Assembly: GCF_947305105.1 (NCBI RefSeq)
Contig: NZ_CAMZCS010000030.1
Span: 1 to 37,096 of the forward strand
DNA from: an uncultured Fibrobacter sp.
Lineage (GTDB): Bacteria > Fibrobacterota > Fibrobacteria > Fibrobacterales > Fibrobacteraceae
Direction of reading: 5' to 3'
Length of the DNA: 37,096 nt
Shown here: positions 7,501 to 14,860 of the stretch, piece by piece
Position numbering within the stretch: the first letter of the stretch is position 1
Layout: each line of letters opens with the position of its first letter
Notes under the pieces: generated by a model
What the model was told of the DNA's origin: nothing
Database searches by the model: none
Seen by the model: the letters and a program-made list of their open reading frames with translations, nothing else
Program-made: the position numbers and the translations under genes

Positions 7501-9569
7501 ATTGTCTCGCTAACTTTCACCCGGAAACTGTGGGCGGCGCCCTTGTAATCGTAGCGGACTTCCGAACACTGCGAAAGGTTCAAGTCCATGAAGTCGTTGG
7601 TGGAAATCGTCGCATAGGGAGGGCCCCATGGGTACTCACCCACATCCAGGGAGTAGGTCATCTGCAAAGCATGGGAAGAATTGTTTCCCTTCACAATGGA
7701 CAGTTCCGCCGTCGAGGCGCCACCGCCACCGATAACATCCGTCTCTACCCAGTAGGGCCCGACATCCCACAGCGGATTGTAGTCGCCGTCCTCGAAGTCA
7801 TCCACCAGTTCCGTGTTGGTCGTGGGTGCGTTCGGTTCGGGGAGCTGCACTGAACTGCTGGAATTTTCCGTACCGCCGGAACTGCTGGAGTAATAACCAT
7901 CCTTTATACACTGAATATCCTTGATATAGAGGTTTCCGTTTTCACCGCCAGAAACCTGCCACTTGATATCCAGAGCATTATCCAAATCGATTCCAGATAG
8001 CGATGCCATATTGAACGTGTGAGTCGTCCATGTGTCACTACCGGAGATGGACCATTCCGCTGTCACGTCAGCACCATCAGGGGTATTGGCAAAAGTCAGG
8101 TTGTGTGCAATACCGATATACTTGTACGATAGAGTCCGGCATCCGCTCAAATCGAACACGTTCATGCCGACACCGGCATAACCGTCCTCCGTTCCCGTGG
8201 ACACATTTTTCAAGCCCCAGAAATAATCGCCCAGTTCTTGGTCATAAACGGTTGCCTCTGTCCCCCATTCACCTTCCGGGTTCGCAACGGTCCACCCACC
8301 ACCAGCGTAGGCATAATCGTAAACCGGCATGAGCGTGTATATTCCAGACCCACCACTGGAACTACTGATTCCGCCACTGCTGCTACTGGAAGCAGGTACA
8401 TAGTCGTCGCAGGCCGTGTAAGTGGCGGGCAAATCGTTAAAGACGTTTGCGTTGACCCACTGGCCACTGCGGGAATAAGTCCAATTATCAGGAGCGTTGT
8501 CGGGATCGAAATTGAATCCAAAGTATTCAGAACCGGATTCACTGCTGGGATCGTCGCTTTTCCCGACATTCCAGTTTGCCGAAGAAATTTTCCGGGAATT
8601 CATCCAAGTTTGCCACTGCGGATTCAACGTGGTACTCGGCACACCGCCACCATTGTAGCCGACCGTACCCCATTCGCTCACGAAAACCGACAGGCCCCTT
8701 TGCATTGCGAAATTCGCATTAGAGGTCAAAGAAAACTCATGAGCCGCCGTGCCATCGTCCCGCCCCGCATAAAAATGGAACGCATAGGCAATGTTGTCTC
8801 TTTCTAGAGGGTCCTCAACCGGATAATCAACCACCGCATTCGGGTACTGGTCCCACATCGGCGTCCCTACGATAATCAGGTTGTCGGAATACTCGCGGAT
8901 CACCGAAACCACCTGGTCGGCATAGTTCTTGATGTCGGCCATGCCAATAAATCCGCCATATTCGCTACAATCGCTATTGTCGCCAACGGAACCCGAAGTG
9001 CAAATCGGCTCGTTGAACACCTCGAAAATCACGTTGTCATATTTGCCCCATTTTTCCGCCTGAATCCTGAAAAAGGACGTCGCGTTCTCGACACTGTCCG
9101 CCGCCACATGGGAATGGAAGTCAATAATCACGTAAATGTCATTTTCGATGGCCGCTTCTACGGCCTCATCCAGCATGGCCTGGTAGAAATCGGGCTTTGT
9201 AAAATAGTGACCATCGGCCCACTCGCCCATGTCGTCTACCGCCATGGCAGCGCGAATCAGCTGGATATTCTGCCGTTCCACAAGTCCCGTAATGATATCC
9301 TTTTTCCAGTACCGCTGCTGATTTGCAGCACAACTCCAGAAAAGGCTCATGCCCTTCACCTGGACTTCGTTTCCGCTAGAACGGAAATGCCTGCAGCTGC
9401 CGTAAATCCGACCGTTTTGAGCGTTATCCTTACCCGCCTGCAACTGGCCGTACTGGCTCACGGGCCCTACACGCTTGGGGGTAATGTTTTGTGTTTGCGC
9501 CGAAGCAAGTCCCATGCCTAATGCCAACAGGCCAAGCATGATGATTTGGGGAAAAGTGTGTCTGGCCAT
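4566..9569 (-). CDS. Giant secreted GH5 endoglucanase-like enzyme with CBM-like modules, InlB-type repeats and T9SS-like tail
   Basis: 1667-residue secreted glycoside hydrolase, probably a beta-1,4-endoglucanase. A signal peptide ends near ASA-Q (residue 24). The GH5 barrel covers about 45-385, with acid/base Glu187 in EVFNEP and nucleophile Glu299 in VSEWG. After a Ser linker, two beta-sandwich CBM-like modules follow (about 410-556 and 590-770; the second resembles CBM11). Residues about 776-1510 are ten diverged repeats of about 70 residues. They share the pattern YTVTF..DDG, YGT, ADAQYTYTF..W.P and TYTA.Y, typical of InlB-B/List-Bact repeats. A Ser/Lys linker to about 1586 leads to a C-terminal domain with VQVFDMLGN and RYLIRV, like T9SS type-A sorting domains. 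The start has GGAG six bases upstream. A plain fibre enzyme rarely carries ten InlB-type repeats, which may form a stalk. The exact substrate is inferred. Confidence 0.9.
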   Translation of the reverse strand: MARHTFPQIIMLGLLALGMGLASAQTQNITPKRVGPVSQYGQLQAGKDNAQNGRIYGSCRHFRSSGNEVQVKGMSLFWSCAANQQRYWKKDIITGLVERQNIQLIRAAMAVDDMGEWADGHYFTKPDFYQAMLDEAVEAAIENDIYVIIDFHSHVAADSVENATSFFRIQAEKWGKYDNVIFEVFNEPICTSGSVGDNSDCSEYGGFIGMADIKNYADQVVSVIREYSDNLIIVGTPMWDQYPNAVVDYPVEDPLERDNIAYAFHFYAGRDDGTAAHEFSLTSNANFAMQRGLSVFVSEWGTVGYNGGGVPSTTLNPQWQTWMNSRKISSANWNVGKSDDPSSESGSEYFGFNFDPDNAPDNWTYSRSGQWVNANVFNDLPATYTACDDYVPASSSSSGGISSSSGGSGIYTLMPVYDYAYAGGGWTVANPEGEWGTEATVYDQELGDYFWGLKNVSTGTEDGYAGVGMNVFDLSGCRTLSYKYIGIAHNLTFANTPDGADVTAEWSISGSDTWTTHTFNMASLSGIDLDNALDIKWQVSGGENGNLYIKDIQCIKDGYYSSSSGGTENSSSSVQLPEPNAPTTNTELVDDFEDGDYNPLWDVGPYWVETDVIGGGGASTAELSIVKGNNSSHALQMTYSLDVGEYPWGPPYATISTNDFMDLNLSQCSEVRYDYKGAAHSFRVKVSETMNNLLDMGWGFPTFVVGDSSASWQTVTIPVASLRQQWTGSSGNWVDIETVLPYVNGFDWRIDGKDVDDVSSGTLAIDNIRCIGLAETPYYTITFKNGDEDYEVKSWAAGSNVPDPAGVPAKAADAQYTYVFDYWTWYENEWGYPTRLVVGEATYEAVYTEITNAYTVTFLLDDGETVYGQVEGVEYGTPVLSVAPPDPVKDADAQFTYRFDSWDPAITGETVVTGDVSYTANFTTSTNLYAIAFVDDDDTPLKGAVEYPYGTPVDQIDVPVVADKGGLKFAGWDPGLAPVTRSVTYKALYTDKIVITWKDDDGSVLRLEYVDDGDMPYYGEDPAKDPTAEYTYTFDKWTPVVVAATENATYTASYTSVKNKYDVTFVAEHNPDANITVSKEYGEAVASFAPQVDGAVTAEYTYVFDGWMPAITDQTVVTGGVTYTAKYKQNKNQYTVAFVSDDGSTPLSSVTRDYGTEIVSMFPSPDPTKEPTDAKTYEFDRWVIKVSDTEDTELAEGAVLVSDMKLKAVFMEFDRKYAVTFVNYDNSPLKSATLYVYNTPVSGIALPDDSILVRPEDDNYTYTFAGWEPELSAVTKEQVYTAKYTRTAKTDTYTITWMPDEGETPLGTETYAEGEIPVFDGTPTKDPTAEFTYTFAGWTPDIVKVTGDATYTAVFTSVKNSYTVTFAGDSGVVGLPEPQTAEYGTNVSSLLPATNPTKPSTAQFSYTFDKWVVVSGSTTSGLPADAVLGGDMTLKAAFHETVRAYTITFLDWDGSELAKDSYDYNTAASVIVPENPTRKNDAQYSYTFAGWSPAVVAVTDSATYKATYTSKALPQPESSSSSKKVEPAETSSSKVATSSSKAQSSSSKAVSSSSNKAASSSSKKAASSSSKKSGKSSSSSKGKSDVLPTVALTNMSVLFSGNNLVVTAPRSSWVNVQVFDMLGNSHGNFRANVSGSHVFSLHYLEQGRYLIRVNNGSSVQNLNVLIR

Positions 9570-9775
9570 AGTAACTCCATACCATTTATTTATTACAAAA
9601 TAATTACAACATTGGAAAATCGCTCCGCTGTTTTTGAAAAAATTTATTTACCGATTTTTTTGGCGTATTTTGCCTAGACCCTGATTTTTCAAAGAAAATT
9701 GCCACTTGGGTATTATTTTTCTAGATTTGGCAACGCAAAATTGAATAAGGCCCAACCTTAAAAAAGGAACAAATC
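9570..9775. other. Divergent promoter region GH5 / serC
   Basis: AT-rich spacer between divergent starts, containing a T-tract near 9652-9660. The candidate serC promoter is listed separately; no clear GH5 promoter could be assigned. Confidence 0.45.
9699..9727 (+). promoter_or_regulatory. Possible serC promoter
   Basis: TTGCCA (9699-9704, 5 of 6) and TAGATT (9722-9727, 4 of 6) with exactly 17 bases between them, giving a leader of about 40 bases before the serC ATG. Confidence 0.4.
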
Positions 9776-10882
9776 ATGGCAAACAAAGTCTATAACTTTA
9801 GCGCAGGACCGTCTGTCCTGCCGGAACCGGCACTCAAGGAAGCTTCGGCTGCCTGCATCGATTACGCAAACAGCGGCATCAGTATCCTCTCCATGAGTCA
9901 CCGTTCAAAGCCGATCGAGAACATGTTTGCCGAAACCGAACAGTTCCTCCGCGACCTCATGGGCATTCCTGAAAACTACGATATCGTGTTCCTCGGTGGT
10001 GGTTGCTCACTTTTGTTCTGCATGCTCCCGATGAACTTCCTCGACCAGGACGCCACGGCCGACTACGCCCTCACCGGCGTGTGGGCAAACAAGGCCTACA
10101 AGGAAGCGAAGCTTTTCGGTAACGCTCTCGCCGCTTGCGACACCAAGTCCGAAACCTACAGCCGCATCGACAAGAACCTCAAGCTCAGCGACAACGCCAC
10201 GTACCTCCACGTGACTGCCAACAACACCATCTATGGTACGGAATGGCACAACTTCCCGAAGCCGAAGTCCGGCTTCCTCATGGCCGACGTGAGCTCCGAC
10301 TTCCTCGCCCGCAAGATCAACGTCTCTGACTTCGGCGTTGTGTACGGCGGCGCCCAGAAGAACATCAGCTGCGCTGGCGTGACCGTGACGATTATCCGCA
10401 AGGACCTGCTCGGCAAGGTGAACCGCACCATCCCGACCATGCTCAACTTCCAGACCCACATCGATGCGAAGAACATGTTCAACACGCCTCCGGTATTCGC
10501 CGTGTACGTCATGAACCGCACGCTCAAGTGGCTCAAGGAATTCGGTGGTGTCGATGCTATCGAAAAGGTGAACCGCTCCAAGGCCGCCCTCCTCTACAGC
10601 GCCCTCGACAACTCCAAGGTGTTCGTCGGTACCGCTGCCAAGGAAGACCGCTCCATCATGAACGTTCCGTTCGTGTTCAACAAGGACGTGGTTGCCGCTG
10701 ACAAGGCTGACGATCTCGCCAAGGAATTCCTCGAATTTGCGAAGGAACGCGGGCTCCAGCAGCTCAAGGGTCACCGCTCCGTCGGCGGCTTCCGCGCTTC
10801 CATCTACAACGCGATGCCGGTCGAAGGCGTGCAGGCTCTCGTCGACTGCCTCGGTGACTTCGAAAAGAAGGTGCTCGGCTAA
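9776..10882 (+). CDS. serC: Phosphoserine aminotransferase
   Basis: PLP-dependent class V aminotransferase that converts 3-phosphohydroxypyruvate and glutamate to 3-phosphoserine, the second step of serine synthesis in the cytoplasm. At 368 residues it matches the usual 360-365. Clear family marks are NFSAGPS at the N-terminus, ISILSMSHRS, the FLGGG segment, and GGAQKN, in which Lys195 is the expected PLP-binding lysine. The C-terminal HRSVGGFRASIYNA is also diagnostic. The start ATG has an AAGGA site. It stands alone between its own putative promoter and a strong terminator, with no serA or serB beside it. Confidence 0.97.
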   Translation: MANKVYNFSAGPSVLPEPALKEASAACIDYANSGISILSMSHRSKPIENMFAETEQFLRDLMGIPENYDIVFLGGGCSLLFCMLPMNFLDQDATADYALTGVWANKAYKEAKLFGNALAACDTKSETYSRIDKNLKLSDNATYLHVTANNTIYGTEWHNFPKPKSGFLMADVSSDFLARKINVSDFGVVYGGAQKNISCAGVTVTIIRKDLLGKVNRTIPTMLNFQTHIDAKNMFNTPPVFAVYVMNRTLKWLKEFGGVDAIEKVNRSKAALLYSALDNSKVFVGTAAKEDRSIMNVPFVFNKDVVAADKADDLAKEFLEFAKERGLQQLKGHRSVGGFRASIYNAMPVEGVQALVDCLGDFEKKVLG

Positions 10883-10910
10883 TCGACGCTTGCTCAAGCA
10901 AACGCTATTG

Positions 10911-10940
10911 AAAATGCTCCGCTACTGCGGAGCATTTTTT
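10911..10940 (+). terminator. Rho-independent terminator after serC, possibly bidirectional
   Basis: Perfect 12-bp stem AAAATGCTCCGC / GCGGAGCATTTT with a TACT loop and a run of six T. Read on minus it ends in four T, so it may also stop transcription of the convergent GLUG gene, whose stop codon is 29 bases away. Confidence 0.9.
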
Positions 10941-10968
10941 GCACAAAGTATTTCCTATCGGTCTGCGC

Positions 10969-13392
10969 CTAGCGAAGCAAGGACTTCGACAAAGCCCGGC
11001 CGTTCTGCTCCAGAACCATCACGACGACACCGCGGGATTCAACAGTATCGTTCAATTCCACATGATGAGTTCCTTCGCCCATTATGCCAAGCGGCACAAT
11101 CTTTTGCAGACGGCCTTTCAAATTGTACACCTTGATATGTGTTAGGCCTGAACGGGATAGTGTTATCGTAGCACGCAGATTCTGGCGGGTTCCATACAGC
11201 TTTAGGCCATCGGTCCCCTTAATCACGACTAGGTTCGGTTTGACGACTTTTGTGGGAGTCTCAACTTCAATGCTGTCGATGGATTTGCCAACAGCAAATG
11301 CAAGTAGCGGGAATGGCATGGTATCGTTCAAAACCCAGTTCTTATCAAAATCAGTCCAGTCCTTGTAGAGGCTCGGCTTATTCATGTCGGCAGCGGCAAC
11401 GCCGCTTACGGTGGAATCCGATCCGAAGTCGCAATCATCCTCATTGTAGAAGGCATTTTTTACGGAACCCGAATTGCGAGAAACAAAACAGCTCGGAACA
11501 ATTAGCTCTTCAATCCCTTCCATAACAAACGACTTTCCCGTAAAGAAGGCATTCTCGATGTCCCGATCGTTGATAGAAGCAAAGCCACCTGGTTCCACTC
11601 TACCAGAAACATCCCCCGTAGCAAACACGTTCTTGATAATTCCTTCATTGTTCGAAACAAATCCGCCTGGCGTGTATTCGCTAATTACATCCCCCGTGGC
11701 ATAAGCATTTTCAATATAGCCATCATTGACCCCGACAAAACCGCCGGCATTAAGCGCTCTAGAGAACGTTTCAAGTTTTCCTAGATTCCCTGTCGCATAG
11801 CTATAAAGGATTCTGCCTTGATTTCTTGCGACGAAACCACCAAACCAAGCATACGCATGAACGTCACCCGTGGCATAGCAGTTTTGAATTTTCCCTTCAT
11901 TAACAGCAGCAAAACCGCCCGAATGCACTTGTCCACGTACTTCACCCGTAGCATAGCTGTTCGTAATGATTCCATTGCTATCGTTTGTGGCAACAAAACC
12001 GCCAAAGAACTCACCACCTCCACCTGGATTGCCTTTATTCAAAATGCCTGTGGCATAGCAATTGTCTATTTTCCCACTATTCCGCCCCGCAAATCCACCC
12101 ACTATGGAGACCCCATCCACATCCGACTTCGAATACGAATTCGAGATGGCCCCCACATTGTACACGACAAATCCACCCACATTGAGGAGTCCTCCCACCT
12201 TTGACTCCGAATACGAATTCAGGACAGATCCCACATTGTACACGACAAATCCGGAAACATTATATCCAGACCCTTCCGAAGACGTATCGGCAGCTACAGA
12301 ACCTTCCGCATGGGAATTTTTGATGACACCGGCATTGTACACGACGAAACCGGCGCTACTGTCTGCCATGACTTTTGTTTTCGCAAAACAGTTTTCTATG
12401 ACACCCGTGGAATCGTTTGTCGAAACAAAGCCAGCCACTCCGAAATGGGAAATAACGGAATCCGCCTCAACACTCGAATTTTTAATGGTCCCGCTGTTAT
12501 ACCCAGCCAAGCCACCAGCATTTTCGTTCAGCGAAACGACGGAAACATGCGAAATACACGAATCGATTGTGCCCAAATTGCTTCCGGTCACCCCTCCAAG
12601 AAAACGGACTCCATGTTCAAGGATTCCCTTAGCTTCTGCAGAAACAATCAATCCCTCGTTTATCCCGGCAATTGCGCCGAGGTACCGCCCGTAATAATTA
12701 GTCACCATGTCGGCATGCAGCTTTACGTTACGAATAACCGAATTCACCCCGGAATTGGAGCCGACCACCCCACCAATGTAAATGCGATCGTTAATACCGC
12801 GGACAACGCCATTGAAGTCAATATTCTGGATGGTTCCCTCTTCATTAACACCCACGACACCACCCGTGTTGGACGTGCCAATGACCGTGTCGCGCACGAA
12901 CTTGATATTTTCAATCAGGCCAGAATTGCCCACAGCCACCGATGCCGCAGCCCAGACCCCCTCAGCCGAAAAGAAACAATCTTCCATTTTAAGGTTCTTG
13001 ACAACGCCCGTAGAATCTATTCCCAAGAACATGGCCGTCGAACGACCTTCTTTCGACATTGAATAGAGGTGCGATATGGTATGGTTCGCACCGTCAAATA
13101 CACCACCAAAACTGGATTGAGGCGTTCCGTAATATGCCATGCCTATCGGCTGGAAACCTTGGGTGGAATCGGTTTCACTTTTTTCGCCCCGCGAAGCCGA
13201 GGCATCAATATCGGCCACCAAAACATAGTGACCATTCATGCTATAGCTGTCAACGCCAACAGCCTTCAGGTCCTCGTAATCGGCCACCTGCCAAGGATTA
13301 TCGGCAGTTCCATCGCCAGCCATATTGCCGTTTGTCGCAAAGCAGAACGCAGCAAACAGCAAACCGAAACAAAAGGGAATTCGATTTATCAT
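10969..13392 (-). CDS. Secreted GLUG-repeat adhesin-like protein with T9SS-like tail
   Basis: 807 residues from the ATG at 13390-13392, which has AGGAG five bases upstream and begins directly with a signal peptide (hydrophobic run ending near CFAT). An upstream in-frame ATG at 13461 would add 23 residues before the signal and is rejected. After a DGTADNPWQVADYEDL segment, typical of GLUG proteins, come about 18 repeats of the pattern GGF...N.G.I.N.YATG.V (PF07581 GLUG motif). They predict a long beta-helical fibre. The C-terminal 70 residues include THIKVYNLKGRLQ and resemble a T9SS type-A sorting domain. The likely role is surface adhesion or substrate contact; this is inferred from repeat type and secretion signals. 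It converges with serC and shares its terminator. Confidence 0.85.
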   Translation of the reverse strand: MINRIPFCFGLLFAAFCFATNGNMAGDGTADNPWQVADYEDLKAVGVDSYSMNGHYVLVADIDASASRGEKSETDSTQGFQPIGMAYYGTPQSSFGGVFDGANHTISHLYSMSKEGRSTAMFLGIDSTGVVKNLKMEDCFFSAEGVWAAASVAVGNSGLIENIKFVRDTVIGTSNTGGVVGVNEEGTIQNIDFNGVVRGINDRIYIGGVVGSNSGVNSVIRNVKLHADMVTNYYGRYLGAIAGINEGLIVSAEAKGILEHGVRFLGGVTGSNLGTIDSCISHVSVVSLNENAGGLAGYNSGTIKNSSVEADSVISHFGVAGFVSTNDSTGVIENCFAKTKVMADSSAGFVVYNAGVIKNSHAEGSVAADTSSEGSGYNVSGFVVYNVGSVLNSYSESKVGGLLNVGGFVVYNVGAISNSYSKSDVDGVSIVGGFAGRNSGKIDNCYATGILNKGNPGGGGEFFGGFVATNDSNGIITNSYATGEVRGQVHSGGFAAVNEGKIQNCYATGDVHAYAWFGGFVARNQGRILYSYATGNLGKLETFSRALNAGGFVGVNDGYIENAYATGDVISEYTPGGFVSNNEGIIKNVFATGDVSGRVEPGGFASINDRDIENAFFTGKSFVMEGIEELIVPSCFVSRNSGSVKNAFYNEDDCDFGSDSTVSGVAAADMNKPSLYKDWTDFDKNWVLNDTMPFPLLAFAVGKSIDSIEVETPTKVVKPNLVVIKGTDGLKLYGTRQNLRATITLSRSGLTHIKVYNLKGRLQKIVPLGIMGEGTHHVELNDTVESRGVVVMVLEQNGRALSKSLLR

Positions 13393-13469
13393 AACAGCTC
13401 CTACCCGAAATTTTATGCACAGCTTGGCTATGCGCGTGCAATCACGATATTTTTTTTGCAAAAATGCTT

Positions 13470-13808
13470 TTATTCAGCGTCTTTTTTCTTGCCGCTGAAC
13501 TTGTTCACCACGTCGGGGACAATATCCATGACCTTCCCGACAAGCGAACTGTCCTTGCTGATAGGCATGATGCGCACATCGTCGCCCCTGATGACAAGGA
13601 ACGCCACCGGTTCCACAGAAGCGCCACCGCCGGAGGCAGATGTGTCTCCCTTGGACTGGTGACCGCCGAAACCGAAGCCGACCGAGACACGGCTCACGGG
13701 AACAATCGTCGATTCACCCGCCTGGATGGGTTTTCCGATAACCGTCTCCGCCTGAGTAATGAAACGGAGCTTTTCCAAAAGAGTTTCTGCAAGTTTTTCA
13801 ATAGCCAT
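13470..13808 (-). CDS. GerW/YtfJ-family protein
   Basis: 112-residue cytoplasmic protein of the GerW (YtfJ, PF09579) family. Visible marks are the N-terminal helix, GKPIQAGESTIVPVSRVSVGFG, a Gly-rich GGGASVEPVAFLVI stretch and a hydrophilic Lys-rich end. The family was named from spore germination in Bacillus but is widespread in non-spore-formers, where its role is unknown; nothing here suggests sporulation. The start at 13806-13808 has no recognisable ribosome site, so translation initiation may be weak or leader-dependent. The adjacent upstream region is the heptamer-repeat locus. The GLUG gene begins 77 bases downstream on the same strand. Confidence 0.82.
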   Translation of the reverse strand: MAIEKLAETLLEKLRFITQAETVIGKPIQAGESTIVPVSRVSVGFGFGGHQSKGDTSASGGGASVEPVAFLVIRGDDVRIMPISKDSSLVGKVMDIVPDVVNKFSGKKKDAE

Positions 13809-13824
13809 GCTGTTAATATAGTAT

Positions 13825-14011
13825 AGACGAGAGACGAAAGACGAGAGACGAGAGAAAAAAAGGGGGAGAATAGTAGGAAGTAGACAGTAGGAAGTGATTA
13901 GAGACTAGAATCTAGAGGCTAGGGAGAAATATCACGGCTTCGCCGTCTTATATTGACGCACGAAGTGCGTGATTCTTTTCACTAGCCTCTAGCTCCTAAT
14001 CTCTAGTCTCT
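13825..14011. repeat. Heptamer-repeat locus 1 (convergent AG-heptamer arrays)
   Basis: Intergenic DNA in register with a seven-base period. Four near-identical AGACGAG-type units lie at 13825-13852. After a break come eight units at 13872-13927, all beginning AG (for example AGTAGGA, AGAGGCT). Five units in the opposite orientation lie at 13977-14011 (for example AGAGACT read on minus). The arms pair: CTAGAGGCTAG (13912-13922) with its exact complement at 13982-13992, and 13901-13909 with 14002-14010. The locus begins 15 bases after the stop of the minus-strand lipoprotein gene and reaches to the gerW start, so it may act as a terminator or insulator. Confidence 0.8.
13931..13973. other. Nested hairpins at the apex of heptamer locus 1
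   Basis: Between the two heptamer arms, ATCACG (13931-13936) can pair with CGTGAT (13968-13973). Alternatively two small hairpins form: ACGGC-TTC-GCCGT (13934-13946) and ACGCAC-GAA-GTGCGT (13956-13970). The whole locus could fold as a branched or cloverleaf-like structure in DNA or RNA. Confidence 0.55.
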
Positions 14012-14026
14012 ATTCTCACGCCTCGA

Positions 14027-14860
14027 TCAATACCTCGCTTCGTAGATGCGGTCGCTGGCTGTTTTGAACTTTTTGGCCAAATCAGCCCACGAGAGGTAGC
14101 CCCAGACCACGGCCACACGGCCGCCCGCCATTTGCTGGGCCATGCCGTTTCCGTTGTTCCCGGCATCGAAGTACACGATATCGCTCTCCGGCTCAATCCC
14201 GACAGGCTCGACCCGGTTCAGCAAAAGAGCCCAAGAATCAAAGTCCTGCTCTTCCACCTGTTCCCAACTACGGGCGACACTCCAACGGAGGTCGGCATTC
14301 CTGTAGCTCTGCACAAGCACCGGGAAATAGGCCTTGACCCCCATGAAATATTTCGTCTGTATCGATGTGCGGCCCGCCTCGCGGAATTCAAACGGGAGGC
14401 TCAGGAATTCCTGCGGGAAACCGCCCCGATACCCCGGAAAGTGCCGGACAAAGGTTTCAAGGTCGCTACGCTCGTACTGGCGGAAACTGTCGTGGCTAAA
14501 GATGAATATGTGGCAATCGGCACGGATGCTCTGCTCCAAGTGTTCGCCCCTGAGGATAGGCGTGATTCCCTGGAACTTGCCGCTGTTCATGTAGTGGTCC
14601 ATGGCATACACGTCGCTCCGGAATTCCAGAATGTGTACGTTCAGCGTATCCCCAGGAGAAACACGGTAGCTCAAATCAATCACGCGCTTGAGTGCCGGAA
14701 TGTTGTACGTAGCGACAGATGAAGTCACGTCATGAGCAAACGGAGCAACATTCTTGTACAGGATTTTTGAATAGTCCACCGGTTTGGGCGGCTTGGATGG
14801 AAGGCAGCCGACAAGTCCAATGGCAACAAACAACAACAAGCAATTACAGACGAACTTCAT
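14027..14860 (-). CDS. Uncharacterised lipoprotein in the psd gene set
   Basis: 277 residues, starting at the ATG 14858-14860 whose ATGA overlaps the stop codon of the upstream gene. An upstream in-frame ATG (14890) would place ten residues before the signal sequence and is rejected. LVGC lipobox, acylated Cys19. The mature part is soluble, mixed alpha/beta, with no repeats. A weak resemblance to DUF6599-type proteins (an alternating pattern around EFRSDVYAMDHY and the later DIVYFDAGN segment) is a guess. Coupling to the HhH-type gene and psd suggests co-expression, not a shared pathway. Function unknown. No hairpin terminator follows; heptamer locus 1 does. Confidence 0.75.
   Translation of the reverse strand: MKFVCNCLLLFVAIGLVGCLPSKPPKPVDYSKILYKNVAPFAHDVTSSVATYNIPALKRVIDLSYRVSPGDTLNVHILEFRSDVYAMDHYMNSGKFQGITPILRGEHLEQSIRADCHIFIFSHDSFRQYERSDLETFVRHFPGYRGGFPQEFLSLPFEFREAGRTSIQTKYFMGVKAYFPVLVQSYRNADLRWSVARSWEQVEEQDFDSWALLLNRVEPVGIEPESDIVYFDAGNNGNGMAQQMAGGRVAVVWGYLSWADLAKKFKTASDRIYEARY

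Noticed and set aside
10007-10897. 296-codon antisense frame over serC
   Set aside because: Mirror of a securely identified gene; composition dominated by Val/Glu/His from reversed codons.
13393-13461. Extended N-terminus of the GLUG protein from the ATG at 13461
   Set aside because: It would place 23 polar residues before the signal peptide; the internal ATG has an ideal AGGAG site.
13470-13808. GerW/YtfJ homolog as evidence of sporulation
   Set aside because: The family is common in non-spore-formers and no other sporulation gene is in the window.
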